Assembly (NCBI GenBank): GCA_907165065.1 | Contig: OU015528.1 | Span: 40,229,515 to 40,293,514 of the forward strand | Direction: 5' to 3' | Length of the DNA stretch: 64,000 nt | DNA from: Caprimulgus europaeus | Taxonomy: Eukaryota > Chordata > Aves > Caprimulgiformes > Caprimulgidae | In this document: positions 1 through 11,613 of the stretch, one piece after another | How positions within the stretch are numbered: the first letter of the stretch is position 1 | Layout: every line of letters starts with the position of its first letter | Notes under the pieces: model-generated | The model's database searches: none | What the model was told of the DNA's origin: nothing | Seen by the model: the letters and a program-made list of their open reading frames with translations, nothing else | Made by a program: the position numbers and the translations under genes

Positions 1-1484
1 TCAGAATATGTATAAAAAAGTCACTGATTATATTGTGATATCAGTTCAGTATGTCTTCAAAATATTTGATCAGATGTGGTTCACACACTGCAGCCAAAGC
101 ACCTTAAACTATTCTGCTGATACACACATGCATCAGCACTGTATACCCCTCATCAAACACACTTAAGAAATTTTCCCAGGTGAGCCCTTTTCATTTTCAC
201 AGCAAATACCTTCCAGAAAACAGTGAGGGCATTCTTCAAACATGTGAAAGTCTTTGAGTGAAAAGGAACAGCTCTCTCCCTTCTTAAGATTTCCCACAAT
301 GGATCTCACTTCAGTATTATAACTTCCTGAAAAAGGCCACCCATCTTATCTTACATGTGGTGAAAGAGATACCAGCCCTGCATCCCACCTGCACAGCCTA
401 CTGCCTGAGACTGAGAAGAAAAACGCAAGGTCAATTGCCTTCCTTTATCTGTTACCTTCAGGAGATACTCCAGCAGGAGACTTGCTACAGTCAGAAAATC
501 AGAGGACCTTTGGGGCAATGAGGACTTTCAGATTCCCATTCCCCAAGGGGAACTGGTTAGCCTGCTGTCCTTGAAAGCTATCCTCAAGTGTATTTCTCCT
601 TACCACCAACACTGAAATTGCTCATCTTTTACCTCAGAAGAGAAAACACACCAGACAAATTAACGGAGCTGTCAGACGTGGTCAGGAAAGTTGAAAATAA
701 AAATCAAATAAATAAACTAAAAAGTCAACACCCTAATACATTTGAAAAATGCTTGATGGACCATAAATGTATCAAGAGATCTGGGAGGACTCTCAGGAGA
801 CTTGGCAAGAGACTTGGCTGGGAGCTACATGAATGCAAACATGTCAGAACTGTGATGAGAGAAGCAATGAAAGAGAGTGAATTTCCAAAAAAGAGGGAAA
901 AAAGTGCAAATTAAGAATAAGATATGGAACCAACTGAGGAGCTGGCAAACAAGACAGGAAAGGATTTCAGAAACAAACCAAGAGGAACACCATTAGCAGT
1001 GATAATAAAAGCACTTTCAGAAATATCTGGGGGACTTTGAAGTAATTAGTGAAAGAAGAAGAAGCAGCAGGGAAAATACCACTGGAAAAGAAAAATGTGA
1101 TAAACCAGGTCAAATTTAATCACAACCACAAAATGATGAATAAATAAAACATAGTGCAAAACCTTAAAGCAAGTACTGTTAGAGAAAGCAGTATGTCTGT
1201 AATGGAATAACATGCTAGAAACATGGGTTATCTTTTCAACTGTTTAAACATACTGGCAGTCTTAATAATATTGTAAATATTTACAGTATTGTTATAAGTA
1301 AAATTATAAGTAAAATACTACATATTAAAATCTCTAGCAAGTTATCTATCATTCTGATAAATTAATATAAGGATTTTACTATTTATATATTGTACTTTTT
1401 TCATGCTATGACATTTCTTTTCAGATCCAGTCGAGATCAGGTTTCACCTTTCAGAATGTTGAAAAGTCCACACTGTCCCAGTTT
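1..1484. other. Unassigned AT-rich sequence
   Basis: No recognisable gene or repeat. From about 640 to 1150 the plus strand is strongly purine-rich and A-rich. A stop-free run at 588-914 lies partly in it, but it opens with GTG rather than ATG and resembles no family I know. This may be an old decayed retroelement or chance. Confidence 0.5.
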
Positions 1485-1610
1485 GATGATTCAGACAAAG
1501 GGTGTCATAGAGGATCAGAAAGCCACTCAGTAGTTCAATTCAAGTTCAAGAAAGAGGACTGTCTAATCATACCACATTGTTACATATTCAGTTTAATCAT
1601 TTTACCATTT
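1485..1610 (+). repeat. Direct repeat copy 1 (partner at 3259-3386)
   Basis: A block of about 126 bp that recurs in the same orientation about 1.8 kb downstream with roughly 89% identity by eye and no indels over the aligned part. Shared text includes AGAGGATCAGAAAGCCACTC and TACATATTCAGTTTA. The sequence on either side of the two copies does not align by eye, so the duplicated unit has fairly sharp ends. It matches no CR1 or LTR I recognise. Confidence 0.85.
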
Positions 1611-3258
1611 GAAAGCTCCAGTTTTCAACCTATCATATTTTTTTACTGGGCCCAGTCCAACCTCCAAAGAACTGGAAATTCAATCCATTAATCAAGTTTT
1701 TAGGGCTTACTTAGCATTCAGCACTGACACCCCCATAGGTTACATACAAACTGTAGTTATGTTACATTGTTGGTGGTTGTTGAAATTCCTAACACAAATC
1801 TTTCCATAAATTTTTTTCACAAACATAAACTTACACTAGGCATCATTTATCATTTACCACTGTAGTGCTGAACCTGCTAGATTCAAATCTGAGATACAGA
1901 AAGTAAGAAAAACACAAAATAAAAGCACTAAAAATAAATTACTTGTGCAAGGAGCTTAAAATATGGAATTAGTGTAGGTGTTCTTCTATAACTGTACTTC
2001 TATAATATTATTTAATGTAGTATTCACAGGTGAAATTTGCAGTGTGGACTGAAAAAGGAGCTCCTAGCTCACATAAATATTGCAGATGTAGGCAATTTTC
2101 AACATTAAAATTGAGGGAAATCCAGAAGTATGGAAAATACAGGAGGTGTTTTGACTCAGAGGAAGATACCTGATGGCAATATCTCCATGTTTTGCTATAT
2201 TTATTATCACCCATACTTCCAATAAACAATGACATACTTCTGTGAAAAGGACTGTTAGGCTCTTACTGATACATCCTGTGTGCAGTATATATTGTTAAGA
2301 TAGCTTAATCATAAAGGATACATTTTGAGGATACTTCACTGTTAATGGTATACTAACAGGGAAAATTGCAAGAATTATGAAATTTATGCTTAACTAGGGA
2401 TGTGACCTGTTCTATTGTTCCAGGATAATGTCTTCTGTCTAAGAAACTTACCAAAACATAACCATCTTCAATGTACAAGTTCATGAACAGCAAGCAAATG
2501 ACAAGGACTCCTAAGAATGACACTGCTGATCGTTTCCGCAAGCATCTCATTTTATCAAAATATTTCAAGCTGTCTCTCATGTGAAGAAAGGTATATAGTA
2601 GTGGCACCTATGAAAGAAAACCACAGTATTACAAGAACTGACTATATGATAAACATGATAGCAAAACAACTTACATTTAGGTGTATCAAATCCCTTCAAA
2701 CATGCATAGCTTATACCCTTCAAGGTGGAATTAATTTAATTTGATCACTATCATGAAGTTTAATATACAATCTTAACTATAATGTAAGCTTTTTTTTTTT
2801 TGACAGCAAATAAAAAAACGCAGTTTGTTCTACCCATTTTAGGCTGGAATTATGATGTCACTGCAGCAGAAGTGTATCAGCAGTTCAGTTTCCCATGTAT
2901 AACCATCAGATTCCAACTTGAGGTTGAGATGATGTGCATTGTTTCCCTGTGTACTCATTTCTCCTTCCAAAGACAACTCAGGACAACAGGCAAGGAAGAA
3001 GCTATTGCACTGCTCAGAATTGTTGCCAACAGGAGAATTCTGGATACCAGAACTGCCAGGCCCAAACAAGGTACTTTTCCTGCAGTGAGAAGGCAGTAGC
3101 AAGACTTTGCAGCTTCCCTTAGCCTTAGACCTCTGTACTAGCATCAAAAAACTTTCACTGAGGGTGTCATTTTCTCCAAAAGAAGAAAGGTAGATGTCCA
3201 CCTTAGGCCAGACACATCAAAGCAAAGTATTGAGGAGAAGTTCTTACTGCAACAATTA
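1611..3258. other. Unassigned AT-rich spacer between direct-repeat copies
   Basis: No gene or recognisable mobile element. Short stop-free runs occur on both strands but overlap each other and show no family resemblance. A 12-T run near 2790 is followed by GACAG, which looks like a splice acceptor by chance. Confidence 0.5.
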
Positions 3259-3386
3259 GATGCCTCAGACAAAGGGTGGCATAGAGGATCAGAAAGCCAC
3301 TCAGTAGTTCAATTCAAGATCAAGAAAGAAAACTATCTAGTCATATCACAATATTACATATTCAGTTTAGTAATTTTACTATGTAA
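3259..3386 (+). repeat. Direct repeat copy 2 (partner at 1485-1610)
   Basis: Second copy of the dispersed direct repeat, beginning GATGCCTCAGACAAAGGG against GATGATTCAGACAAAGGG in the first. About 14 differences are scattered over about 126 aligned bases. Most are substitutions consistent with an old duplication. Confidence 0.85.
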
Positions 3387-5059
3387 AACAAGATGTATGC
3401 TGTTCTTGGCTACCAAACCATAAGCATTAACCTGTGTAGGACTACGTGTGTTTGAACAAGATCTGGCCACAAAATCAAGAAACAGACTCCAGATCGGACT
3501 GTCCAAACTCTGGGATTCTTAACTAAAAGGTAGATTATAAACTCATTATTTATGCTTTCACTTGTTTATGGACAAATATATTTTGGCTATTGTCCATAAC
3601 AATGTCTGATTTTTTTAATCAAAATAAATATATAGAATTTATGTATAAATGGAGAGTTTAAAGCTAGCCTGTGTGAAGTAGTAAATAGCACTGTAAGTGC
3701 AGTGGTTAAACCATGCATTTTAATACCTGCATTTTTGAAAGTGTTGAACATCTAAACTGACACAAAATAAGCTAAATTAGGAGTTCCATAAAAGATATGT
3801 CATATAGAAAAATTTCAAGCCTAATAACAAAAAACCTTACAGGTGTAAAATGCAATCTATATTTGCTTTGCCAAACTGATTAAGTATATCTAACAGTGTA
3901 ATATAAGTGTCCACTAGATTCTAGAGAACAGGGAGGTAAATACATCAAGCGTTAGTAATACATACATTTAAATGCAAGGTTTTGTCCACAGAGATTCAAG
4001 ATGAGCTGCAGTAAATGGACACTGGTCATACACAGAATGATTTTAAGATCACTAGGTGGAGAATAAGAGCAACTTAACATGTCGCACAAAGGACAAAAAA
4101 AAAAAGAATAAATAACAGTAGATTTCAGTCACTATTTATTTGGGGGTGGGCTGAATTGCAGTGGGCTGATTATGTTGAATCTGAAAAAGCCCAATGTGAT
4201 TATTTTATGTTACAGCAACAATTTCCTTTTTCCTTAATATCTTAAAAAAAAATTAACATCAGGAAAGAGTTGTCAGGGCCATGAATCTTCAAACTCTTAC
4301 CCTCTCACCTGTGACAACAGAGCAGTTGCTGGGTGTTTTTGGATTCCAGCAGGCTGTTGGGGAAATAAAAGATTGCTCCTGTGCTAGAAAAGACCCTGTT
4401 ACACATACATCTTGTTTCTTTCCTTTTTTTTTTTTCTCTTTTTATTTTCCTCAGTATGACCACTGATTTTCACAACAACATACTCTTTTAAAATCTTATC
4501 AGAGGATCACTGGGTGTATTAAACACTGTAGCTTCCCAAATAATGACGTGAACTAGCCTGACTATTGGAAATTCAAGTAGTCTGTGTCAGAATGCTTGCA
4601 GCCACTGACAGCTTCAGATGTAGAGCTGCACTACAGTTGCACGTATTGCAATTGTTCCTTGGAAAACTTGTGAATAAATACATGTTTTTTTCAGTCACAG
4701 CATGACTGTATGTGCAATATTTTCTGATAGAACTGTGATATTACACAGTTTTCTCATCTTTTCTCTGAGCAGCCTGTCTGTAAGCCTATACTTGCAAGTA
4801 TATTTACTGGTTATATTATATTTTTTTTTTCCTCATTACAATTTTCATTAGATCATTACTGTGTTGGATTAGGAACAGAAATTGAGGGAATCATGCAGGT
4901 GAGGCTGGAGCAACACAGGATTGTCATTGCTAAGGCCGATGTACAGAAAGAGACCAGCATGGCCAGTTGTATTACTTGTGTTGGTTTCAGACAGAAGTAG
5001 TTAGAATATTCCTGTTTTACGAATAGAATCTGTGAAACTGTTGAAAGCAAAAAGCCATT
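3387..5059. other. Unassigned AT-rich sequence
   Basis: No gene, RNA or recognised repeat seen. It contains only short homopolymer runs (for example T-rich stretches near 4423 and 4822). Confidence 0.5.
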
Positions 5060-5270
5060 GCAGTGAGGTTTCTTTGTTCATAAGACCTATTGATAGGTTC
5101 ATCCCGACTGAAGGAACCGAAGGAAAGGACTCTTCAATGCAGTTATGCCCCGTTGCAGACCCGCATCACGAAGGCCCTGGTGCCGTGACTAACACCAGAT
5201 GACACTGCGGACACGCACTTGCCAGCCCTCAACCTGGTCTTAAGCCTATTCCTTCCAACCAGATTGTCTG
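5060..5270. other. GC-rich, CpG-retaining segment of unknown origin
   Basis: About 200 bp distinctly richer in G+C than both flanks, retaining several CpG dinucleotides (for example around 5105, 5150-5180 and 5208) in an otherwise CpG-poor region. It encodes no convincing open frame. Candidates are a solo-LTR fragment, a decayed processed pseudogene or a small regulatory element. No clean TG...CA ends or target duplication were found, so no class is assigned. Confidence 0.4.
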
Positions 5271-8200
5271 AAGGTACTATTTGACATACTGTAAGCCTTT
5301 AGGTAAAAATGTGCAAAGGCTCGTACATATGTACATACAGAATTCCTTACATCTTCCTAGAACTGCTGCTTCTTGCAGGTCCATTTCCAATCTGTATTGC
5401 ATTGTGGGACACTACACAAGTGATATTTGCAAGGAAAACCAAGCAAATTTTCCCATTTTTTGCAGATGATGTCACTCATCTGTTGAAAAAATATCTCAGA
5501 GCTTTCCACAGTGAGACTCTTGATGTTCCTTAAGACTATTTGAGCAGAATATGCACCACTACTGAAAATTAAGGCTTTGTGTGATAGTTTAACTGAGCTG
5601 GCAACCAAACAAGACACAGCCATATTAAAAAACAGGTATGAATTATAAATCTTTTCCTTTCTAAATGGTATGTATTGTTTTCCTCAGTCTCTTCAGAGAG
5701 AACTTTTAAGACACCAGATCCCTATGCACATGTATGTGTTTCTATTACACATACATATGCAGTTTTACAGAGTAAACGAAACTGTAATTCTTTTGACTTT
5801 CTGAAATGATACAGGAATGAAGACAGTGAGCTAAAAAATGCTCATATTGACATTTGTCTTGCAGAATTTGCAACAAGCAGAAGAACTTAAAAAATTGTTT
5901 TAAAAAGGATGTCCCAAATGACCTTCCAGTAAGAGTCTGTTCTTAATAAGCCAAGTCCTTAAAAATAAAAAATGAAGTTAAAATATTTTAATTTAAGTCT
6001 GTTAAAATTTTAAAACTTATTTCAATACTGATGTCAATGTAGCTGTTCGTCAGAGGAAAACAATGAGACAAAGCAAGATTTTTTCCTTATTTTCTGCTTT
6101 TTCATAGGAAAAGGCCTTTTTTGCTAGCCCTGTTATAATTTTTCCAGACCACATACATGCACACTCAATGTGGCCAACCATTTCATATTCAATCCACTGT
6201 AATTCTTCATCACTTTCTGATGTTACTATGGATTTTGTGCTTCGTTCTGATTTCAGAAATTATTGTTTACTTTCCTGATCTGTTTTATGCTCAAACAGAT
6301 ACATAAAAAGGCCCTGTAGTGTTCCTTTACCCTTAAGTATACCACCCTAAGTTAGTGACCTAATCAATACAGGGAACCTGCTTGTATCTATAGATGTCCT
6401 GAGGTGGAGTAGCAAGATCATCTTTGTATTATATTCTGGTCTGCTTGAGTGCTGTGCCCCAGCAGCTCAACAATAATTGCTTATTTGCAGAGAAACTGAT
6501 GGCTCTCAGAAATGGCAACTGCATTATTATTATATTGTAATATTTCAAATTCAGGCATGTAGCTTTGCCTAACACTACAGAGTCTGTATTCCAGAAGGTA
6601 CAGTAGAGCAAACCTGTTACCTACATGTATTACATTATCAAAATCCATAGATAACACACAAAAAAACATGACTGAATTATTAAACCCCCTGTGAACTTTG
6701 TTGCAATCCTTCATTTGACTAAGGCATTCAGAAGGAGGTATTTCATTCCTCTGCCTTGTGACATACCATTCTACCATTATGTAACTGAACTGCTTTACTT
6801 GCAGTTCTTAAAGCTTATCCAATACTTTTTCAGCTTTTCTTTTTGGAAACTGCACATGGTGCCTGAAGGATTGCACTCAGTCCTCTTTACAAGTAGCAAA
6901 GGAAATATGTTCAGGAAAAAAAAAAGGAAAAAAAAACCCTAAAAAAAGGAAATTTTTTACATGGCTACTATTAGATTTTGCCTGTGTCATGGTCTTCTTA
7001 CACAAGATGAAGAAAACAAACCCTAGGTTGTGATATACATTTGAGCTACGGTTGGTAGTGAACTGGAGAATTATAACAGATAGGCTATTCTGTGGGACTC
7101 ATAGACTCCCAGCAAGATTCACTCTCTCTCTTACTGAAAGCCTGAAAGTACATATAAAATGTTTAATTAAGGCTGACAGGCAGGATGTTTACTGTCACTG
7201 TCAGCAGGGAAGTAAAAACTGGTCTGAGGGAAAGGAAGGTTTAACTCAGAATGAGGCTAACAAATCCAGTGTAGAGCTCAGTCTACTTTACTCCATAAGT
7301 ACATTTTTTCGATGGCTTACCATTATGTAGGTGCACACGCTCAAAACAACTGGTTTAAAGATTATAATGTCTTCTTAAATTTATATTCTAGATACAGAAA
7401 TTTAAAAAGAGGTATATAAGTAGGCAGATTACTCAAAATTAACACTGGTAAAAGGATGGGCCAAAGAAGTGTGTTCTAAAAAAGGATTTGAAAGGCGTAT
7501 TTATCCTTGATCCACAGAAAGTGAGAGATTATTTTAAACACAGATGTAGTATACAGATATATACAGACTCCAACAGTTTGAGAAAAAGGATGAGAGTTTG
7601 GGAGGAAATGGATGCTTCAGCTGATGCAAGTTATCAAACAATATGGAAAAATAAAGAGCTTAAATTCGATATGGGTATTGGAGGATGAAGTGTCTTTCTT
7701 GTCTGACAACTTCAGAGTGACATAAAATGGAGCCACAAAACTTACTTTGGCCACAGTGCCCTAAGCAAAATGTAATGTATTTCTTCTGACTTGGAAGAGT
7801 CAAGTCTATTCAAGGGGAAGAGATGACTAAGAAGTGTGAAGACATATTGACTTAGACAGTAAAGCACTAGCTAATCCATCACTGGATGGACGGCTGTGTA
7901 CATCAGTGGATATATTTTATCAAGTAAGTTGTAGTGTAAAAGATGAGTTTTAGAAAAACGATATAGACAATGAGTTAATGGCATGTGAAAGAGCCTGTAA
8001 GGTGAGAAAAAATGACAAAGAAATCTGAAAGAGCCCTGAGGTTCTGCTCCACAGAGACAAAGCAGAGGGGAAAATAAAAGAGCATGGACATGAAGAGGGA
8101 ACAGACAGCTCACTGTAACATTCAGAGGGAGTGCATTTAGAAACTTTTAGAGATAAAGGACTGGGGTTTTAGGCTGTATCAGAAATACAGAAAAAAATTA

Positions 8201-8874
8201 TTGAACATTGAAAATACCACTGGGCACCATTCAGAGGAAAGAATTTCTAGAAAGATGAAGATAGAGATTGAGTTAAATAGATATTGAACAGATTTTATCA
8301 GTTTACTCATCAATGAATGAAAGAACAACATGGATACAAGCACTGACAGATTCAACAGCAAGCTAAAACTTTTATGGACAATTATCATACAGTACCTTTC
8401 TGTAATATGTGAGTACAGGGATTACCGCATGCTATGGACTATCAGGCAAACAATGTTCCTTGAGACTATTAGGCACCAAACTGAATAAACTAGAGGGACA
8501 TCCTGATTTGAAGAAACCTCTGTAGGTCTCAGTCCCTTCACCCAAAGCACAGATTGCATGAGCTAATCTCTCCATAAAAATTACTCTGTGAGGTAACTTT
8601 TGACTCAAGGTCCTACAGGCTCTTACCTGAGATTTATAGCTAAGAGCCTGTCCTTTGCCATAATCAAGTGCCCTGGAGATTACTGTTATAATGGAATTGC
8701 ACAGAGATGTAGACAAACTTACTTTTGTGGTGAAAAGAAAATCAATTTAAGTGTTTGACCAAAGCCACTTAGGCTTGATGAGAAACATTTCACCTGACCC
8801 TGGCTAAATCCGGCCATGGTTTTCTCTACAGCACATCCTGTAGCCTCCTCTAACAGAAAGGTGAGTAGCTTTTT
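5271..8874. other. Unassigned AT-rich sequence
   Basis: No gene or known element recognised. There is an A-rich run near 6915-6950. From about 7440 to 8390 the plus strand is purine-rich. Short stop-free runs here are of the length expected by chance in AT-rich DNA. Confidence 0.5.
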
Positions 8875-9484
8875 TACAGAACTGCAGAATCACAGCATGG
8901 TTGAGGATGGAGGGGACCTCTGGAAGTCATCTGTTCCAATTCTCTTGATCAAGTCATCACATGGAGCCAAGTGCCCAGAACTGTGTCCTGGTGGCTTTTG
9001 AATATCTCCAAGGAGAGAGATCCACAACTGCTCTGGACAGCCTGTCACATTGCCCCATGACCCTCACAGTCAAAATGTGTTTCCTGATGTTCAGAGGGAA
9101 CCTCCTGTGTTACACTTAGTGCCCATTGTCTCTGCTCCTGTCACTGGGCACCACTGAAAAGAGTTTTGCTCTGTCTTCTTTCATCCTCCCTTCAGGTATT
9201 CGTGTATACTGATGAGATTTCCCCCAAAACTTCTCTCTAGGCTGAACAATCCGACCTCTCTCAGCCTTTCCTCATACAAGAGATGGTCCTGTCCCTTAAT
9301 GATCCTTGTGGCCCTTTGTTGTAGTATCTCCAATATGTCCATGTCTCTCTGTACTGAGGAGCCCAGAACTTGAATACAACACTCTAGATGTGGCCTCACT
9401 AGTGCTGAGTAGAAGAAAACAATCACCACCCTTGACTGTTAGCAATACTTTGGCTAATACAGCCCAGGATTCCATTTGCCTTTG
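8875..9484 (-). mobile_element. CR1 LINE, 3' part (C-terminal ORF2 and 3' end), minus strand
   Basis: Minus-strand CR1 whose 3' terminus is at the left, where GCAGAATCACAGCATGG is the reverse complement of the CR1 octamer tail. The minus-strand frame at 9181-9429 gives the C-terminal region after the reverse transcriptase, with [15 protein letters not shown] and YEERLREVGLFSLE, which is diagnostic of CR1 ORF2. The copy is clearly diverged. It is interrupted at 9484 by a 456-bp insertion and resumes at 9941. It belonged to a non-LTR retrotransposon that moves by target-primed reverse transcription. This copy is a dead remnant. Confidence 0.92.
9479..9484. repeat. Target-site duplication, left copy
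   Basis: CCTTTG immediately before the LTR-like insertion. The same hexamer is repeated at 9941-9946 directly after it, and joining the flanks restores a continuous CR1 sequence. Confidence 0.8.
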
Positions 9485-9940
9485 TGTGAGTTAGCACAGG
9501 CAGTGTGCAGGAACAATCACAAAACCATGGCTGAAGCACAAAGTAAATTTAGTTTTGTTACCTCACCAACCTGGAGATCCCCATGCAGCACCTGGGCAGA
9601 TGCACACAAGTGGGAACACAGGCTTCACAGATCTCAGTCCATGCTAGAATATCACCAACACCTGCTGGTTTTGCCTGTATATCAGGGATTCATGCAGGTG
9701 TAGTTTCCCACTGTGCTTTGACCTTTCCCACAGAAAGGCAGGAATCTCAAGCATGTTCAATAGGGTGCCTCTAAGTCTCTCACAGATCTATATTGTCTAA
9801 ACACAGATGTTCTACTTGTAAAACACACACGGCTAAACAGCTATTAGTATGATATATGCATTTTTCAACACCTCAGATGCAAGTAACTTGAGCATGTTTA
9901 CAATCCTCCTGGCCAATCTTCCATTATTTTCCCACAGCCA
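9485..9940. mobile_element. Probable solo LTR inserted into a CR1
   Basis: A 456-bp block beginning TGTGAG and ending CAGCCA. It interrupts a CR1 at a point where the flanking CR1 text is otherwise contiguous, and it is bounded by the perfect 6-bp direct repeat CCTTTG. TG...CA ends, this length and a 6-bp duplication are what an endogenous-retrovirus solo LTR leaves after recombination between its two LTRs. Six-base duplications are known for alpha/beta-type retroviruses. I could not find a convincing TATA box and polyA pair, so orientation and family are open. It must be younger than the CR1 it splits. Confidence 0.75.
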
Positions 9941-10215
9941 CCTTTGTTTCCAGGGTACACTGCTGGCACTTATTCAACTTCATGTCCACCATGACTGCCA
10001 GGTCCTTTCCTGCTAAGCTGCTTTCCAGCTGGGAGGCCTCCAGTGTATATTGGTGCATAGGGCTTTATTGGTGAAGGACTTTGAAGTTCCCCTCGTTGAT
10101 GTTCATGAGGTTCCTGTCAGCCCATTTCTCCACGCTGTCAAGGTCCTTTTGGACTGCAGCACAACCCTGTGTCATATCAGCCACTCTTCCCAGTTTTATG
10201 TCATCTGCAATCATT
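9941..10215 (-). mobile_element. CR1 LINE, 5' part of the interrupted copy (distal RT region)
   Basis: Continuation of the CR1 at 8875-9484, preceded by the second CCTTTG (9941-9946). Read on the minus strand it covers the stretch from just downstream of the catalytic FADD-like position (ADDIKLG, QKDLDSVEKWADRNLM) towards the C-terminus, with breaks. The element is 5'-truncated near 10215, as is usual for CR1. A run of 20 A at 10243-10262 lies just outside. Confidence 0.85.
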
Positions 10216-10235
10216 TAGTCATTTGTAATCCTGAT

Positions 10236-11158
10236 GTGGAGGAAAAAAAAAAAAAAAAAAAAGACCCTCCATACAGTTGCTTATTTGTATGACTAATGTG
10301 GATCAATCATTTGATGTAACCTTAACTCAAAAGGTGATGCTAACCACTGAGTTCATGGCTTGTCAGAAGGTGGCATTACCAGAAGTGCACAACCCTGAGA
10401 GGTTTTATATGATGAGGAACAAGTAACATTTTTTGTGATAAGTATGAACTTCTGAGGAGATACTCTTTGTAAAGTACATAATGAACCTATGTCAGGTATT
10501 GAAAGATGTTTTAGCATGGCATCTTTACATATTGTTTCACAGAACTTACATAATAATGTGCATTTAGGGTATCCTGCCAAGATCAAAAAGCAACAAATTT
10601 TTATTGGGTGCTTTCTGAATTTATTTATTTATTTATTTACAAATGGCATTGCTGGGTCTTTTACCCTCTAGTTAGACAAAGTTTAACTGTTTCAGAAGAA
10701 GATAAAGTTCATTTAGAAAGATGGCTATCTGTTACAGAGCAGCTCTCAAACTCATGAGATTCTGCTATATAATTGATTATTTGCACAAAGCCATGTGTCT
10801 GTGAAGTTCATAGTACGCCTGAGAAATAATATAAAATAGATTAGGAGATTAAATGTGAGAAAATTGGTTTTCACTGGCCATATTACTAATCTTTTTCTAA
10901 GATAAATGTTTCATTAAGACTTTCCACTGAGTACCGAGACAGCAGCTTCCTGATCAATAAAATAACTCATTCTTTATGGAAGTCTTGGTAAACTATGTAT
11001 GAGTGGGTGGGACCAACAATTGACTTATTCTTTAAAAAAAACCCAAACCAAGAAACTTCAGAAAGTTTTGATGAATAAGCATCTACAAAATAGAAAACAA
11101 TTCTCTATAAAATAAAATGCTACATTTGTTGCTTGGGGGTTTTTTTTAGAATGTTTTG
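10236..11158. other. AT-rich spacer with A20 and (TTTA)5 runs
   Basis: It holds a 20-A homopolymer (10243-10262), a TTTA tetranucleotide repeat of five units (10620-10639) and otherwise unassigned AT-rich sequence. The last six bases (11153-11158, GTTTTG) are the target duplication of the next LTR. Confidence 0.6.
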
Positions 11159-11613
11159 TGTGGGCAACTTTGTTGAAAAATTAGCTATAAAATAAGGGTT
11201 ATGAGAAAATCTAGCTATGTTAGAATATAAGGGAAAACAGGATCTTCTGCATGTCTGTATTCTTCAAGGCTGTAATACTAGCTAGGCCCCTTTCGGCTGT
11301 GTGCTAGTGAAGATAACAAAGGTATGTGAAGGACTTGTGAAAGTAATAAACATCAAAGAAGATGGATCCCAGCTGGGAAGGACTGAGAAGAATCAGGAAG
11401 TTACACCCAGGAAGTGAACCCGAACCGAGATAAAAGTGAACCACTTGGACTGAGAGGTCATATGTGATTGATGTTATTAGCCAATGGTAATTAGCTTCGT
11501 AGTGTCTGAATACGTGTACGGAAGTAGAAGTGTATATAACATGCAGCTTTCTGATAATAAAGAGAGACTTGCCGCCATTATAGAATGTAGCATTTCTCCC
11601 ATCGCCGCCGACA
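11159..11613 (+). mobile_element. Solo LTR of an endogenous retrovirus, plus strand
   Basis: A 455-bp block from TGTGGGCAAC to GCCGCCGACA, flanked by perfect 6-bp repeats GTTTTG (11153-11158 and 11614-11619). A plausible promoter sits near the end of U3, TATATAA at 11533-11539. It is followed by AATAAA at 11556-11561 and a CpG-bearing tail (about 11570-11613) that would be R-U5. The order TATA, polyA signal, terminal ACA fixes the orientation. Lack of any internal retroviral sequence shows it is a solo LTR. The 6-bp duplication suggests an alpha/beta-type (ERVK-like) integrase. The exact family is not known to me. Confidence 0.88.
11533..11539 (+). promoter_or_regulatory. LTR TATA box
   Basis: TATATAA inside the LTR 11159-11613, about 20 bp upstream of its AATAAA signal. 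The short spacing implies a very short R region, as in alpharetrovirus-like LTRs. Confidence 0.6.

Noticed and set aside
588..914. 108-codon frame as a host gene
   Set aside because: It opens with GTG, lacks a family match and lies in compositionally skewed DNA.
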